DNA of 64,000 bases, taken from the NCBI GenBank assembly GCA_021613335.1, contig JAJTWR010000275.1, positions 997,501-1,061,500 on the forward strand. Reading direction: 5' to 3'. Source of the DNA: Whitmania pigra. Taxonomy: Eukaryota > Annelida > Clitellata > Hirudinida > Haemopidae. A model generated the notes under the pieces. That model saw only the letters and a list, made by a program, of their open reading frames with translations. It made no database searches and was not told where the DNA came from. The translations under genes were made by a program, and so were the position numbers. Shown piece after piece: positions 14,824-31,282 of this stretch. The first letter of the stretch is position 1, and each line of letters opens with the position of its first letter.

Positions 14824-17399
14824 TAATAATAGTAATAATAATAATAATAATAATAATTACCATCCAATTGGAATGCCTCGACGTCTTGCCGATGCTGTCG
14901 AACCATCCGTGCACGAGACGGGAGAGACACTTGGCTCCGCACCCGGAATCCATTTGCAGAAGCTGCTTGTTGATTGGCAGATGGGGACCGATGCTGGTGT
15001 CTTCGGAGCCTCTGCGGCCGAAGAAGGTGGAGAGATTGGCCGGCATGACGTCCATGTCGACCAATAGGACTCTCACTTGCGGCTGACTGGAGACCAATCA
15101 AACGAAAGGGTTAGAATGGACGAACTTATATACAATACTGAAATTGCTAATAGTTAGATGAATGCTTAAATTTTATAAGACAATCCTGAGTTCTAAGATC
15201 CGCTAATACAAGCACGAAATGAAGATGCTCTACATCCCAGCACCGCACAAACCTTCTCTTGGTCTCTGAACTTGTCTGATTGTCCAACAGCTGCCTCCAA
15301 TGGTTGATGAGTTTGATGGTGTCCGGCAGAGAAGTGGTCTCCTTAGATGAATTCAAAAATTCAAGTTTTAATTTCTCGTTGGATCAAAATTAGCTAAGCG
15401 ATTTTTTAGAAATTTGCTTAAATGACTTTAAATAGAGAGGTTTATTTGATGAACCGACATTTTCATCCACGTTGCCGACATCCGAGACGGTCTTATTCTC
15501 CACGAGTTTGGATGCTCCGAGTATCTTAATGCCGTCCACCTTCAATCTCAGCCAGTGGAGAATGGCTTCCTAGAAACAGGTTAAAAATGGCCAATAAGAA
15601 GGCAAGGTCATTGATTTGTGTGGAATTTAACACTAATAATAATAATAATAAACAGGAATTAGCATCTTCCTTACAAAAGCAAGAATAAAGACATGATTCA
15701 CAAGGGGTTTTCCCACAAAAATCAGCCAATCAACTAACATCGAGCTTGGCCACGACATCTGCATTGGACAGGTTAAGATCTGGCATGTGCTTCGAATAAG
15801 TATGATAGTAGTATTCCTTCCTGGTCTCATCAAAGCTCCAAGCCGATTGGCCGTCCACTTTAGTCTGCAAGAGTATAACGTCCAACGAGTGAGCGTTGCC
15901 CTTGTTCAAAGGAGATGCTTCCCCTAACACGATTTTTCAACTCAACAATATAATTTTATATAAATACAAATCACTTATAACGATTAGATATTCGTTTAAA
16001 GAACATTCTAAGAACAACTTTTAATCATCGATTAATGCAAATTTGCGAACGCAGCAAATGCACCCAATAAAAGACCGAAACTATACATCTCACCAGCTAT
16101 AAAACTCACCAGGTTGTTCGGAGGCTTCTCTTTCCCGTCCTCATCTTTCGTTCCGGGATGCCAGATGTAGAAGTTGGTGTAAGGTTCAGTTTTGTTCTTG
16201 CTCGCCAAAAACCACGGGTGCTCGTCGCTAGAATGGTTTGGCACGAAGTCCAGTATGAGTTTCATTCCTGGATTTTATGAAATAAAATTCTCGGAGATTA
16301 ACATCTGAACCCAATAAACAAGTACAAAAATTGGCAATTGGAAAGCATTAGTGCAGTTGATCGGAACAAATTACGACGAGTAATAATGAGTAACACGTGA
16401 AATTTATGACCACGGCCGAAGTAAACGTCGACCGCTTCGAAAACCTTTCTTATGCACGGCAGCACGAAGATTCTCGAAGTCCTGCATGCTCCCGAACTGT
16501 TCGTGAAGTTCGTCGAAGCTCGTCACGTCCGAGCCGAGCAAAGTTTTCCCGGCAGACCGTTGGATGACTCCGAGGTCGATGGCATCTGCCTTCAGGGTGT
16601 CCTTAATGTAGTCCAGTTTCGAGTGGATGCCTGAGGGAAACGAAATCCACATTTCACAACAAATGAGAAAAAAACAAACATTATAAATTGTAGCATCTGG
16701 AAATGTTTTGAAAGTAAAAAAAAAAAGTAACTTGTGTTAAAAGCAACAACTTATTTACCTTCCAAATCTCCGACTCCGTCGAAGTCCGAATCGAAGAACG
16801 ACTTCGGCTGGATGCAGTAAACCATGGCCGTCTCCCACCATTCCTGATTCGGTCTCGGAGGACACTTGGGCGTGAGGACGATAATCACGATGGCTGCCAC
16901 CAACATGGCCAGCCATATGGCACTGAAAATCACCAGAAGGATGATTCTCAGTCGAACCCAATAAGGATCATTTGCATATTTCAGGAGTTCCTCCTTTTTC
17001 AGTCCTTTAGAACAATGTAATCAGTGATTAGACTGTGATAATCAGTGATACTTGACTTTTATTCACGTTAAAACAGATAGAACGCCTACATTCGGCCATT
17101 CGTGTATTAGCCATTCCACTCGATTATCATTATTACTAGAAAAAACTTGAGGAACATTTTAATGAAACATCTGGTATCATCCATTTTACGTAACATATGC
17201 TGGCGAACAAACACTTACCACTGTAAGGCTCATCCTTTGTGTGGAATTTATCTTCAGTCGTGTCGATGAAGCTACTGTCCCCAGCAGAACCATCGACGAC
17301 GACAACCGAATAACCTTCAGCGAGATCGTTATCTTTGTCAGCATTCTTATCCGCCATTTTAAGACCCACGGTCTCTTCGTTTGCCTTCTCCTTCTTCAT
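12965..17399 (-). CDS. SLC3A2/CD98hc-like amino-acid transporter heavy chain, intact copy
   Basis: Twelve exons join to 663 aa: 17219-17399, 16759-17004, 16445-16630, 16110-16267, 15739-15864, 15459-15569, 15253-15341, 14861-15086, 14317-14478, 14041-14154, 13633-13843 and 12965-13146. An acidic cytosolic N-terminus leads to LKKEELLKYANDPYWVRLR and a single membrane segment, the type II topology of SLC3 heavy chains. Directly outside the membrane is TPKCPP, the position of the cysteine that bonds the light chain. The rest is a GH13 alpha-amylase-like barrel ([49 protein letters not shown]). The GH13 nucleophile motif GFRxD is replaced by VDGIKILGA, so catalysis is not expected, as in CD98hc. 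The role would be to carry an SLC7 light chain to the surface. A second copy lies at 22159-25735. Confidence 0.9.
13892..13932 (-). repeat. dispersed repeat tail shared with 41072-41112
   Basis: These 41 bases match 41072-41112 at about 33 positions, with the core CGTCAGAGGCG identical. The other copy lies next to a tRNA-like head, so this looks like the tail of the same short interspersed element, here in the intron between SLC3A-like exons 10 and 11. Confidence 0.5.
14783..14859 (+). repeat. (TAA)n microsatellite
   Basis: This is an almost pure trinucleotide array in an intron of the intact SLC3A-like gene. On the coding strand it starts right after the donor GTAATT of exon 8, so the intron begins with the array. 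Frames across it encode runs of Ile or Tyr and are artefacts. Confidence 0.9.
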
Positions 17400-17904
17400 T
17401 TTATTAAATTGCTAAATTCTAAAATCACACGAAGGTGAAAATCGATTAGTCTCTCATAAAAATAAAACTTTGAATAAACTCGCGAATATCGCAATAATGC
17501 CCAGCCCAACCTGAACGCGACAAGCCTGTACTTGGTTCCGAATGATTCAATAATAATAATTATAGGGTGCGTGGCTGATGAAATAATTCATGCTGCTTGC
17601 AAGCGGATGTGTTTCGTGATTAATATTTACTTTAATTTTCAAAATTACATTTAAATAAAAAAATTGGCATATTCAGATCATTAATACTTTCAACTTGCGA
17701 CTGTCTGTCAGCAGAAGTGGTTCAAAGGTTGTCAAATCTAATCAGTAGGCGCTTACAATCTAACTTGGAGTAGTTTAAATTAGCCATTAAAAAGTACTAC
17801 TGTCGAAGTTAGACACTTTAGCGAATTTCTATTCAGTTAATAAGCCTTCGTCATGCGAAGGAATTGTAATCGCATTGCTAAATAGTATTTTCTATGCAAA
17901 TTAA
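17400..17904. promoter_or_regulatory. divergent upstream region of SLC3A-like and KY-like genes
   Basis: About 500 bases separate the start codons of two oppositely oriented genes. It is AT-rich, with no recognisable element. It should contain both promoters by position. Confidence 0.4.
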
Positions 17905-20900
17905 ATGACCTCAGTTATTAGCCGCGAACGTAAATTGGCAGAGGAACCAATCTCCAGAAACTTGAAGCATTGTGGATGGAAACCGAAAAAATCAAAAAAA
18001 TTTCAAGACGTTGATAGACGTGCTTTAGAGGTAATATATAAAAAGTACTTTAATCGATTTTGTCGGTTCTAGTTTTGTTTGAATTTAAATAATAATTTCC
18101 TAGGTTACAACTGTCGATTATAGAACATTCGACGAATTAGTCTGGGATTTGGTTTTCCAATGGAATTATGACGATTTAAAAAAAGCAAGGTATGTAACGA
18201 ATTGATATCTGCTAAAAACTGCTACGAAGTAACAATTTAGAGGATATTATAGTATATAGAATATATGATCACTACCTTATAAATATATCTGACAATTTTT
18301 CAGTTCAAGGAAATAATTCCTTAAAAATCTAAACTAAAATTTAGCCAAAATTAGTGAAATGATTTCAAACGCAATTACACCGTAGAGCTGTCTTCCAATG
18401 GATTGCAACAAAGAATTTTAAAACGCTCGCATTTGGAAAGACCGGACTGGGGTCGGCAGAAAAAGCAATATTTCTATATAGAGATGGAAAAATAGATCAC
18501 GCCGAGTTGTTTTGCAGACTAACCAGGTAAAAATCTAACCTAATCTAATCTAAGTCCTTATCTGTTTAAGGAAAGTTTATCTTATGCATATATGAAAATA
18601 AGTTGCTCAACTTTTTCCCTAGTTTGTTACTATAGTAACGTAAAATGTTCAATATGCACATTTTATCCACATCACCAAATTAACCATAAGCAAACAAAAC
18701 CCTGGCACAACTGCATCTCATCCTGTATAAGGAATGCAAATAAGAGTGATGCATTTATTTTCTACAGGAAGATAGGTTTATGTTGTGTCATCATAGAAGG
18801 ACTGACAAGGGGTACTTCAAACAAAGCTGAGGAAATCGAGCTGAAACCCCACAGATGGAACGCAGTAAGAGTTGATGATCGATGGAGGCTGGTTGATATT
18901 TGTTGGGCCAAAAGACAATATAAAGACTTGTTCAGTAAAGATTTCGATTCCATTTACTTTTGCTCTGACCCTAATCATTTGATCTACACTCATTTGCCAA
19001 ATAATCCAAAATGGCAACTAGTGGATCCTCCAATATCCAAAGAACGTTTTCTGTCATTCCCGTTCCTTAAACCGCACTTTTTTCAGTCAGATCTTTTGCT
19101 GTTGGAATTTTCAGGCGTCCTGGAAACGTATAACGGATCAGTAAGAATTCCAATCGGTCACAACCATTATTTGAATAGAAGATTCGTGGGAGATCATTTC
19201 GAAACAACTTTATTCAGCTTTACTTTTACGGAAATCAACAGTCGATCTATTACCGGGTTTGTTCTCCAGGAGACCAAAAAAGACGAAGAAATTTTCTTTA
19301 TCAGGTTAATGGTTAATCAGATTGTGTTAATAAAAAATAATGATAAAATATTTTGTCAAGTGACTTTTGACATTTCGAGACACTATAATGACGGGCATCT
19401 ATAATGACTTAAATTTCAGTTAATTGTTCATTTAGTCAAAAGTCTTCAACTGTTATTAAGTAGCCCAACGCATCATTCCATGAATTTTGTACACACGATT
19501 GATAAGAGCTAAGATCTACAGAAATTAGTTAATGTATTTAATTAGTTAAAATCAAGAAAATAACTTTGCAAGACAACTTTGTCCTGTGCACCCTCTTGAA
19601 AAGCACTTGACAACACAGAGATTCGGCGCAATAACAAATGGTTTGATAACCAATCATAGTAAAATGAGGAATTAAACAAATTTAGTCAGAAAATTTATTT
19701 CCAAAATTCTATTTGCTTAAAAAGTTGATAATACGTAACTATAACTTAAATTATTATCTAACGTTATCCAGATGTCCACACATTGGAGCTTATCATTTTA
19801 CCATTTTTTACTCATTGCCATGGCTTTCAAAGGCAATTCCCCCCAAAAAACTACGATTCATCAGAGCTGTTTGTCAATACAAGATCATCTGCCATTCAAA
19901 TCCAAAGCCAAGCCCCTTTCCCCTGTCCGAAGCTACCATTGGTTGGGGTTCCCACCTGTTGCCCTTGAAACGGTTCCAAATTGTCCCTAGTCACGCTTCA
20001 GCTATTTTGACGACTAAGAAAAAGAAACTCGATTTGTTTTTCCGCAAGTTAAAGTCGGAAGTGAGACTCTTTGCTGTTTTATTGTCGAATGGGAAAAGCA
20101 GCAGAGAATTAGATCAGTATGTTCGAATAATGGAGCGAAGATTCCGCGCGAATGAAAATGGTAAATTTACAACTTATTATTAAATTAATAATATTAATAT
20201 CAGTGGTTAGTTGTTTATGTATAATAATATTACAATGTTAATAATAATTATTTTATTACCTGTCATCATTTGCATTTATAAATCTTAGCAGTCCATCAGT
20301 CATTTAGAAAGAATTCTGCAAGGAATGAACCGCAAGTCTTAGTTTCGATAAACCTGCCCAGTCCAGGCGAGTACTGTCTTGAGATTTATGCCAATGATCC
20401 TCACATCGATGGAAATATCTTCGTACTGATTTGCCGCCACCTGATTGTCAATTCCAATCCAGAAGAAAAGACAGGCGATGATTGGTTTGGTGCGAATTTG
20501 GTTTGTTTGATGTTGAGTCTTCTATGACTACAAGTTTAATTGGTATTTTACTCGTAATACTCTTAATACACCACTAGACTGCTTTTCCGGATTTAAAATT
20601 GTTTCAAATTAGTGAGCGCAACTTATTATTGCAAGGACTGGAGTAAATGCCAACTTTGCGAATGTAGCGTCAGTTTTATACAAAAAAACTATTCCTATTT
20701 CGCAGATGACGAAATGGATTCAGTCGATGGTGAAACCGACTTCAGGAAACTTGAGATGGAAAACAACCATTCACGAAATGTCAGTGAATGCAAAAGAATA
20801 ATCCCCTGTCGCCATCATGATTTCGAATGGGCTTGTTTTGACCAAAGGTAATCTTTGCTTCGTTTGTGACAAAGTTCGAATGACATTTGCGATCAATACG

Positions 20901-21438
20901 GAGATAATTATTTCTAAATCTTTTTAAAAATCTTTTTTTTAAATCTTTTTTAAAATCTTTTTTTAAATTAAACCAATTTTTAAATATTTTTAAATCTGGT
21001 CATTGTTTTTCTTATTTTTATGTTATGGATAGACGACTTTATCCATTGCCACGACAGAAAGTGGAAGATCGACCGCAAATAATCTTATCAAAAAGGAAGG
21101 AGTTCAACCAAGGTCAAGAGATCAACTGGAAAGAGTTCAAACCCCGACGTTGTTACAGTTTCAAATTCTATTCCAAACCTAGGTCAGTTGAATGACTTAT
21201 ACTAAGAAAACATGGGAATCGAACAATAACAAACTATAACTGTCCACCATCTCTGGCTATTTTTATATTTATATGTTTATGCATTACATGGCATTATTAT
21301 GTTTTCATTATCAGCAGCCCTACTTCCCAAAGGAAATTTCATGATGATTCACATGTTGGTCATGGCGATGATTGTATAACTTTGACACACGATGACCATG
21401 TGCTTCACGAAGATCAGACCGATTGTGAGTTTTTGTAG
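17905..21438 (+). CDS. kyphoscoliosis-peptidase/hillarin-like protein without catalytic Cys
   Basis: A phased nine-exon model (17905-18030, 18104-18189, 18386-18526, 18768-19325, 19772-20160, 20289-20500, 20578-20642, 21033-21182, 21315-21438) gives 616 aa. The N-terminal half is a transglutaminase-like domain: TFDELVWDLVFQWNYDDLKK, KARAVFQWIATKNF, IGLCCVIIEG, HRWNAVRVDDRWRLVDICWA and YFCSDPNHLIYTHLPNNPKW. The catalytic His and Asp regions are recognisable. Where the family has GVCxGYAxLF the sequence reads GKIDHAELF, so the nucleophilic Cys is missing. Two KY-type beta domains follow (CPHIGAYHFTIFY with GWGSHLLPL, then LPSPGEYCLEIYANDPHIDG). The last 100 residues are polar and unrecognised. 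Family members act at the cytoskeleton of muscle or neurons. The exon at 20578-20642 is the least certain; an open stretch at 20613-20847 could be used instead. Confidence 0.75.
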
Positions 21439-22158
21439 AACAGTTTTAAGACTTTGACCTGCGTATTGGCTGAACAGTACATTTGAGTTCATTGTGATAA
21501 ATTTCCAAGGGAAAGGTATGGAGATGAGATCTAACGTTGTTTATCAGAGCAGGTTGAAAATGCTCGTGGCGACATCAGGTATAAATTAATACTTAATGCT
21601 TTTTTTATAGCCATGATTTGGAATCCTACTGCTCATTTTAAGATTTGAAATGTTTACTATTTATATAATAATTCAAGTTATTTTTTTCTCTAACGAACAT
21701 ATTAAATCTCACAAACTTTATGTTCTTTAAATTTGATTTGAAATATTTGCGGAACGATTAATTTCGCGCATCTCCTCTTTGAAAGAGTCGTCTGCTCTCT
21801 CAGAAACCAAGAGAAGTTTCATTCTCCTGTCTGGACAAGATGTTTCAAAGCTCAACCAAAAGGCTGATAGAAACAAGAATGGGACCATTAAATACAATAA
21901 CATAACAATATAAATAATGTAACAATAAATAATTTAATAATAATTTATATAATAATATAAATGTCTATAATAGAAATAATTGAAATGCTTCTTACCTGCT
22001 TTAAAATCAACAATTGCATCCGGTGATTTACTTTTAAATAAACGACCGTGTTTTTGAGTCATTTCTGGCTTGGTGCGCATTGAAATGTATTTAAAAACAG
22101 CAATACTTGACCGTCCTATTCATCGTCAAAAGTCTAAGTTTCTGGTAAGAGTTTTGAG
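21439..22158. other. intergenic, no gene seen
   Basis: This is an AT-rich stretch between the stop codons of the KY-like gene (+) and the second SLC3A-like copy (-). It should hold both 3' UTRs. Short TAATAATATA runs occur near 21890-21960. Confidence 0.5.
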
Positions 22159-27243
<5,085 letters not shown>

Positions 27244-30200
27244 ATGAGTGTTAATAAAGTTAATATTGCGTTAGGTGAAGAATGCGATCGTCTAGAAGGA
27301 ACTTCTGGACAAGAGAAAGGTGGATTAGTGATCATGAAAAAAAGCAACAACGAAGGGGAACAGCACCTGTTCAAAAAACCAGTGATGTCTTCACTTCTTG
27401 GTCTTGACAAACTTGCCGAAGAAAAAAGAAAAGAAGCTCAGAAAAAGTTGTACCGAGACAGAAAAGATGAGACGCCAACTTACACTGGCGGTGTAAGTGA
27501 TGAATATCTGAGGAGGGAAAAAGAAAGGAAGGAGAAAGAGAAAGACAGAAAAGATCACAACAAAAGAATTGTCAAAAGGACAAAGGAGAGAAGTGAGGAA
27601 TATTCAGAAAGATCATCAAAATCTACAAGAAGGGGCTGGGAAGATGAAACACCAAGGTTCAGGGAAGCCCAAACACCAAAACTTTCTGTTAAAGATACTC
27701 CTTCAAGAGCAGGCTGGGAAGATGATGATGACAGGAAATCAACACCAAGGTCTTGGGAAGTTCCATCACCTTATTCATCTTCTAGGAGAGGTGATAGGTC
27801 CGACAGATCAAAGAGTCATATTTATGGAAGTGAAAGAAGGCGAAGGTCTCCCAAACCAACACCAGCTTATAAGTATAATAGCTGGATGGGACAAGCTCGC
27901 AAAGAGATCACCTACACACCAAGAGACAGCATGAGAAGGGACACCAACAACGAAGATGAAGCTATTGACAACGGTCGCCTTGACATGTCTGAAGAAGACA
28001 AACGTCTCGACCGCATGTGGTACTCCATAGATGATGGAGTCGACAATCATGACCTTAACAAGTTTGAATTTTCAAGTTATGTACGACGTAAAGAAGAGGA
28101 AATGGAAGCAAAGAAGAAGAAAAAGATGTCCGCCCAACAGAGACAGATCCAGAAAGACAATGAAAGATGGGAGTTAAACAGAATGTACAGGAGTGGAGCA
28201 GTTATTCAGCTTGACAACGATGAAGACATGGATGAGACTGCAGAAGCTCGAGTACATTTGCTAGTTCACAACATCGTCCCACCATTTCTGGATGGCAGAA
28301 TTGTTTTTACCAAACAGCCAGAACCAATTGTGCCTCTGAAAGATCCTCTCAGTCACATGGCCACTGTTTCTCGGAAAGGTAGTGCAGTTGTTATGAAGCA
28401 GAGGGAAATCAAGGAAGCAAGGAAAGCTCAGAAGAAGGAATGGGAACTTGCAGGAACCAGGCTTGGAGACATCATGGGTGTTAAGGAGAAAGTAGAGGAA
28501 GATGATCCAGCCAAAAAATATCTTTCCGAAAATGGAGAAGAGAATGTCGACTTTAAGTCAGATCAAAAATTTTCAGAACACATGTCAAAGAAATCAGAGG
28601 CAGTGTCAGATTTTGCAATGAAAAAGAGCATAACAGAACAGAGGCAGTTTCTTCCTATTTATGCAGTCCGTCAAGAACTTTTAAAAGTCATTCGAGAAAA
28701 TAGCATTGTCGTCATTGTCGGAGAAACTGGTTCTGGAAAAACAACTCAGTTGACACAGTACCTTCACGAAGAAGGCTACACGAGTTTTGGAATGGTTGGT
28801 TGCACACAACCAAGAAGAGTAGCTGCAATGTCTGTTGCCAAAAGAGTTTCTGAAGAAATGGGTGTGGCTTTATCTGAAGAAGTCGGGTATGCCATTCGAT
28901 TTGAAGATTGCACTACAGAGAAAACCGTCATAAAATATATGACAGATGGTATCCTTTTAAGAGAGTCTCTGAGAGAATCAGATTTGGACAATTACAGTGC
29001 CATAATCATGGACGAAGCCCATGAAAGGTCTCTCAACACTGACGTTCTCTTCGGCCTGCTCCGTGAAATTCTCGCTAGGCGAAGAGATTTGAAACTAATC
29101 GTAACATCAGCTACGATGGATTCCGAAAAGTTTTCCGAATTTTTCGGAAATGTTCCTGTTTTCAAGATTCCGGGCAGGACATTTCCCGTTGATCTGTTTT
29201 TCAACAAAGGTGTTGTGGAAGACTATGTCGATGCTGCTGTTAAACAGGCCATCCAAGCTCATTTGGGGGGTATCCAGGGAGACATTTTGATATTTATGCC
29301 AGGTCAAGAAGACATTGAAGTCACCTGCGATCTGATAAAAGAACGCCTCGATGATTTGGAAGATGCTCCTCCTCTTACCATCCTTCCAATCTATTCTCAA
29401 TTGCCTTCTGATCTCCAAGCAAAGATTTTCCAGAAAGCTCCAGATGGTGTGAGGAAATGCATTGTAGCCACCAACATTGCTGAGACTTCACTGACTGTCG
29501 ACGGAATTCAGGTGGTGATTGATAGTGGTTACTGCAAATTGAAAATTTATAACCCCAAAATAGGTATGGATGCACTTCAGATATTTCCAATCAGTCAGGC
29601 CAATGCTAACCAGCGCAGTGGCCGTGCTGGCAGAACTGGGCCCGGTGTCTGCTTTAGACTATACACAATCAGGCAATATGAAGAAGAGTTACTTATGGCA
29701 ACTGTTCCTGAAATCCAGAGAACAAATCTTTGCAACGTTGTGCTGCTCCTCAAGTCTCTGGGAATCCAAGATCTTCTCCAGTTCCACTTCATGGATCCTC
29801 CACCAGAAGATAACATCATGAACTCCATGTACCAACTTTGGGTATTGGGTGCTCTGGACAACACGGGTTCTCTGACTCCTCTTGGTCGAAACATGGAGGA
29901 GTTTCCTCTTGATCCAGCCCTTTCGAAAATGCTCATCGTTTCCACAGAGATGGGATGCAGTGTAGAAATACTGACAATTGTATCCATGCTTTCCATTCCA
30001 TCCATCTTTTTCCGACCAAAAGGCAGGGAGGATGACTCAGATGCAGCCAGAGAGAAATTCCAAGTTCCAGAGAGCGATCACTTGACTTATTTGAATGTCT
30101 TCAACCAGTGGAAAAAGAACAAATGGTCCGCTTCTTGGTGTGTAAAGAACTTCATTCATGCTAAAGCATGAAGAAAGTGAGAGAGGTCAGGTCACAGTTA

Positions 30201-30806
30201 GAAGAAATCATGGAGCAACACAAGATGAAGCTCGTGTCTTGCAATGGAGAATGGGATGTCATCAGGAAGTGTATCTGTTCTTCGTATTTCCAACAGGCTG
30301 CCAGAATCAAGGGTCTCGGAGAGTACGTTAGTCTCAGAACTGGCATGCCTTGCCATCTTCACCCGACCAGTGCCCTTTATGGCATGGGATTTACTCCAGA
30401 TTACATAGTCTATCACGAATTGGTCATGACATCCAAGGAATACATGCAGTGTGTCACAGCTGTGGATGGCCATTGGTTAGCTGAACTTGGTCCCATGTTC
30501 TACAGTGTCAAGGACTCTTCAAAATCAAGAACAGAGAGAAGAAAGATGGCTGAGGACCACATGACTGAAATGGAGGAAGAAATGAAAAGAGCACAAGACC
30601 AATTGTCAGCCAGGAAAGAAGAAATGGAACGTTCCAATACCTTTGCCACGTAAGATACTGCTTATTATATATTAATATTTATTCAAATATGATATTAATT
30701 CCAAGTTATTTGGTTTTTAAGGACACCTATTCCAGAAGTTGGAAGACGAACCACCACACCGTCATCAAGATTTTCTCAAAGGAATAGAGGAAAGATTGGG
30801 CTGTGA
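27244..30806 (+). pseudogene. DHX38: DHX38/PRP16 DEAH-box helicase, copy 1, frameshifted
   Basis: The first open frame (27244-30171) gives 975 aa with all helicase motifs: [13 protein letters not shown] in [12 protein letters not shown], and QRSGRAGR. It stops after FIHAKA because AAAGCATGAAG replaces AAAGCAATGAAG of copy 2, a one-base loss. The missing C-terminus continues in another frame from an ATG at 30168 that overlaps the stop (ATGA), through 30649, then a 72-base intron, to 30722-30806. Together the parts would match copy 2 to the end. PRP16 remodels the spliceosome before the second step of splicing. Losing the last 160-190 residues removes part of the C-terminal OB-fold region, so the 975-aa product is probably not fully functional. 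Could also be a sequence error. An AATAAA lies at 30931. Confidence 0.8.
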
Positions 30807-30930
30807 ACATTTCTTTACCCCATTATTGACTGTTATACTTGTAAATTATTCTTAAATTTGTTTTTATTTATTATGAAAAGTTGCCTTTGTATTTGACTTT
30901 GTCTTATATGTATTTTTTTGTTTATGACTG

Positions 30931-30936
30931 AATAAA
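30931..30936 (+). terminator. polyadenylation signal of DHX38 copy 1
   Basis: AATAAA lies 125 bases after the final stop codon at 30804-30806. Confidence 0.6.
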
Positions 30937-31282
30937 AGACCTTTTAACTCCAATATTTTTGGACTCATTTCATTACTAATTGTATTAAGCATAACGCTTA
31001 ATATTAACAATATTGCTGGAGAACGGCGAATGTCTGTACTGCTAATTGAAATTTTGTAGTTTGTGGCTATTTAGTTAGGACAATTTGGTTGATTGTTTCT
31101 CGAAATTGTTGATTCTGGAAATTTAATTTACAGACATTAATTAAATTATGGTATAATGTAACGCCCATTTTTAAAATTATAAAAAAAAAAGAAATTAGGA
31201 ATTCGCGGGCGATTGAATAGTTTGTTTACAGTTGAAATGGCTGATAGACTTGCAGTGTTTGATATTGATTTTAATTAAAATT
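30937..31282 (+). promoter_or_regulatory. interval between DHX38 copy 1 and RAD9
   Basis: About 350 AT-rich bases that must hold the RAD9 promoter and 5' UTR. Nothing else is recognised. Confidence 0.4.

Noticed and set aside
14759..15101. Long Ile or Tyr runs after the SLC3A-like exon 8 frames
   Set aside because: They come from reading through the donor at 14860 into the (TAA)n array.
15253..15341. Frameshift in the intact SLC3A-like copy (ACAAGTTC lacks a G compared with copy 2)
   Set aside because: The phase of the following exon (two bases needed) fits the sequence as it stands, and the whole 12-exon model is in frame; the anomaly is in copy 2.
20613..20847. Additional exon of the KY-like gene with a Cys-rich segment
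   Set aside because: It would require one leftover base from the preceding exon, which ends in phase 0 at its best donor; the exon 20578-20642 keeps the frame. Kept as an alternative, not called.
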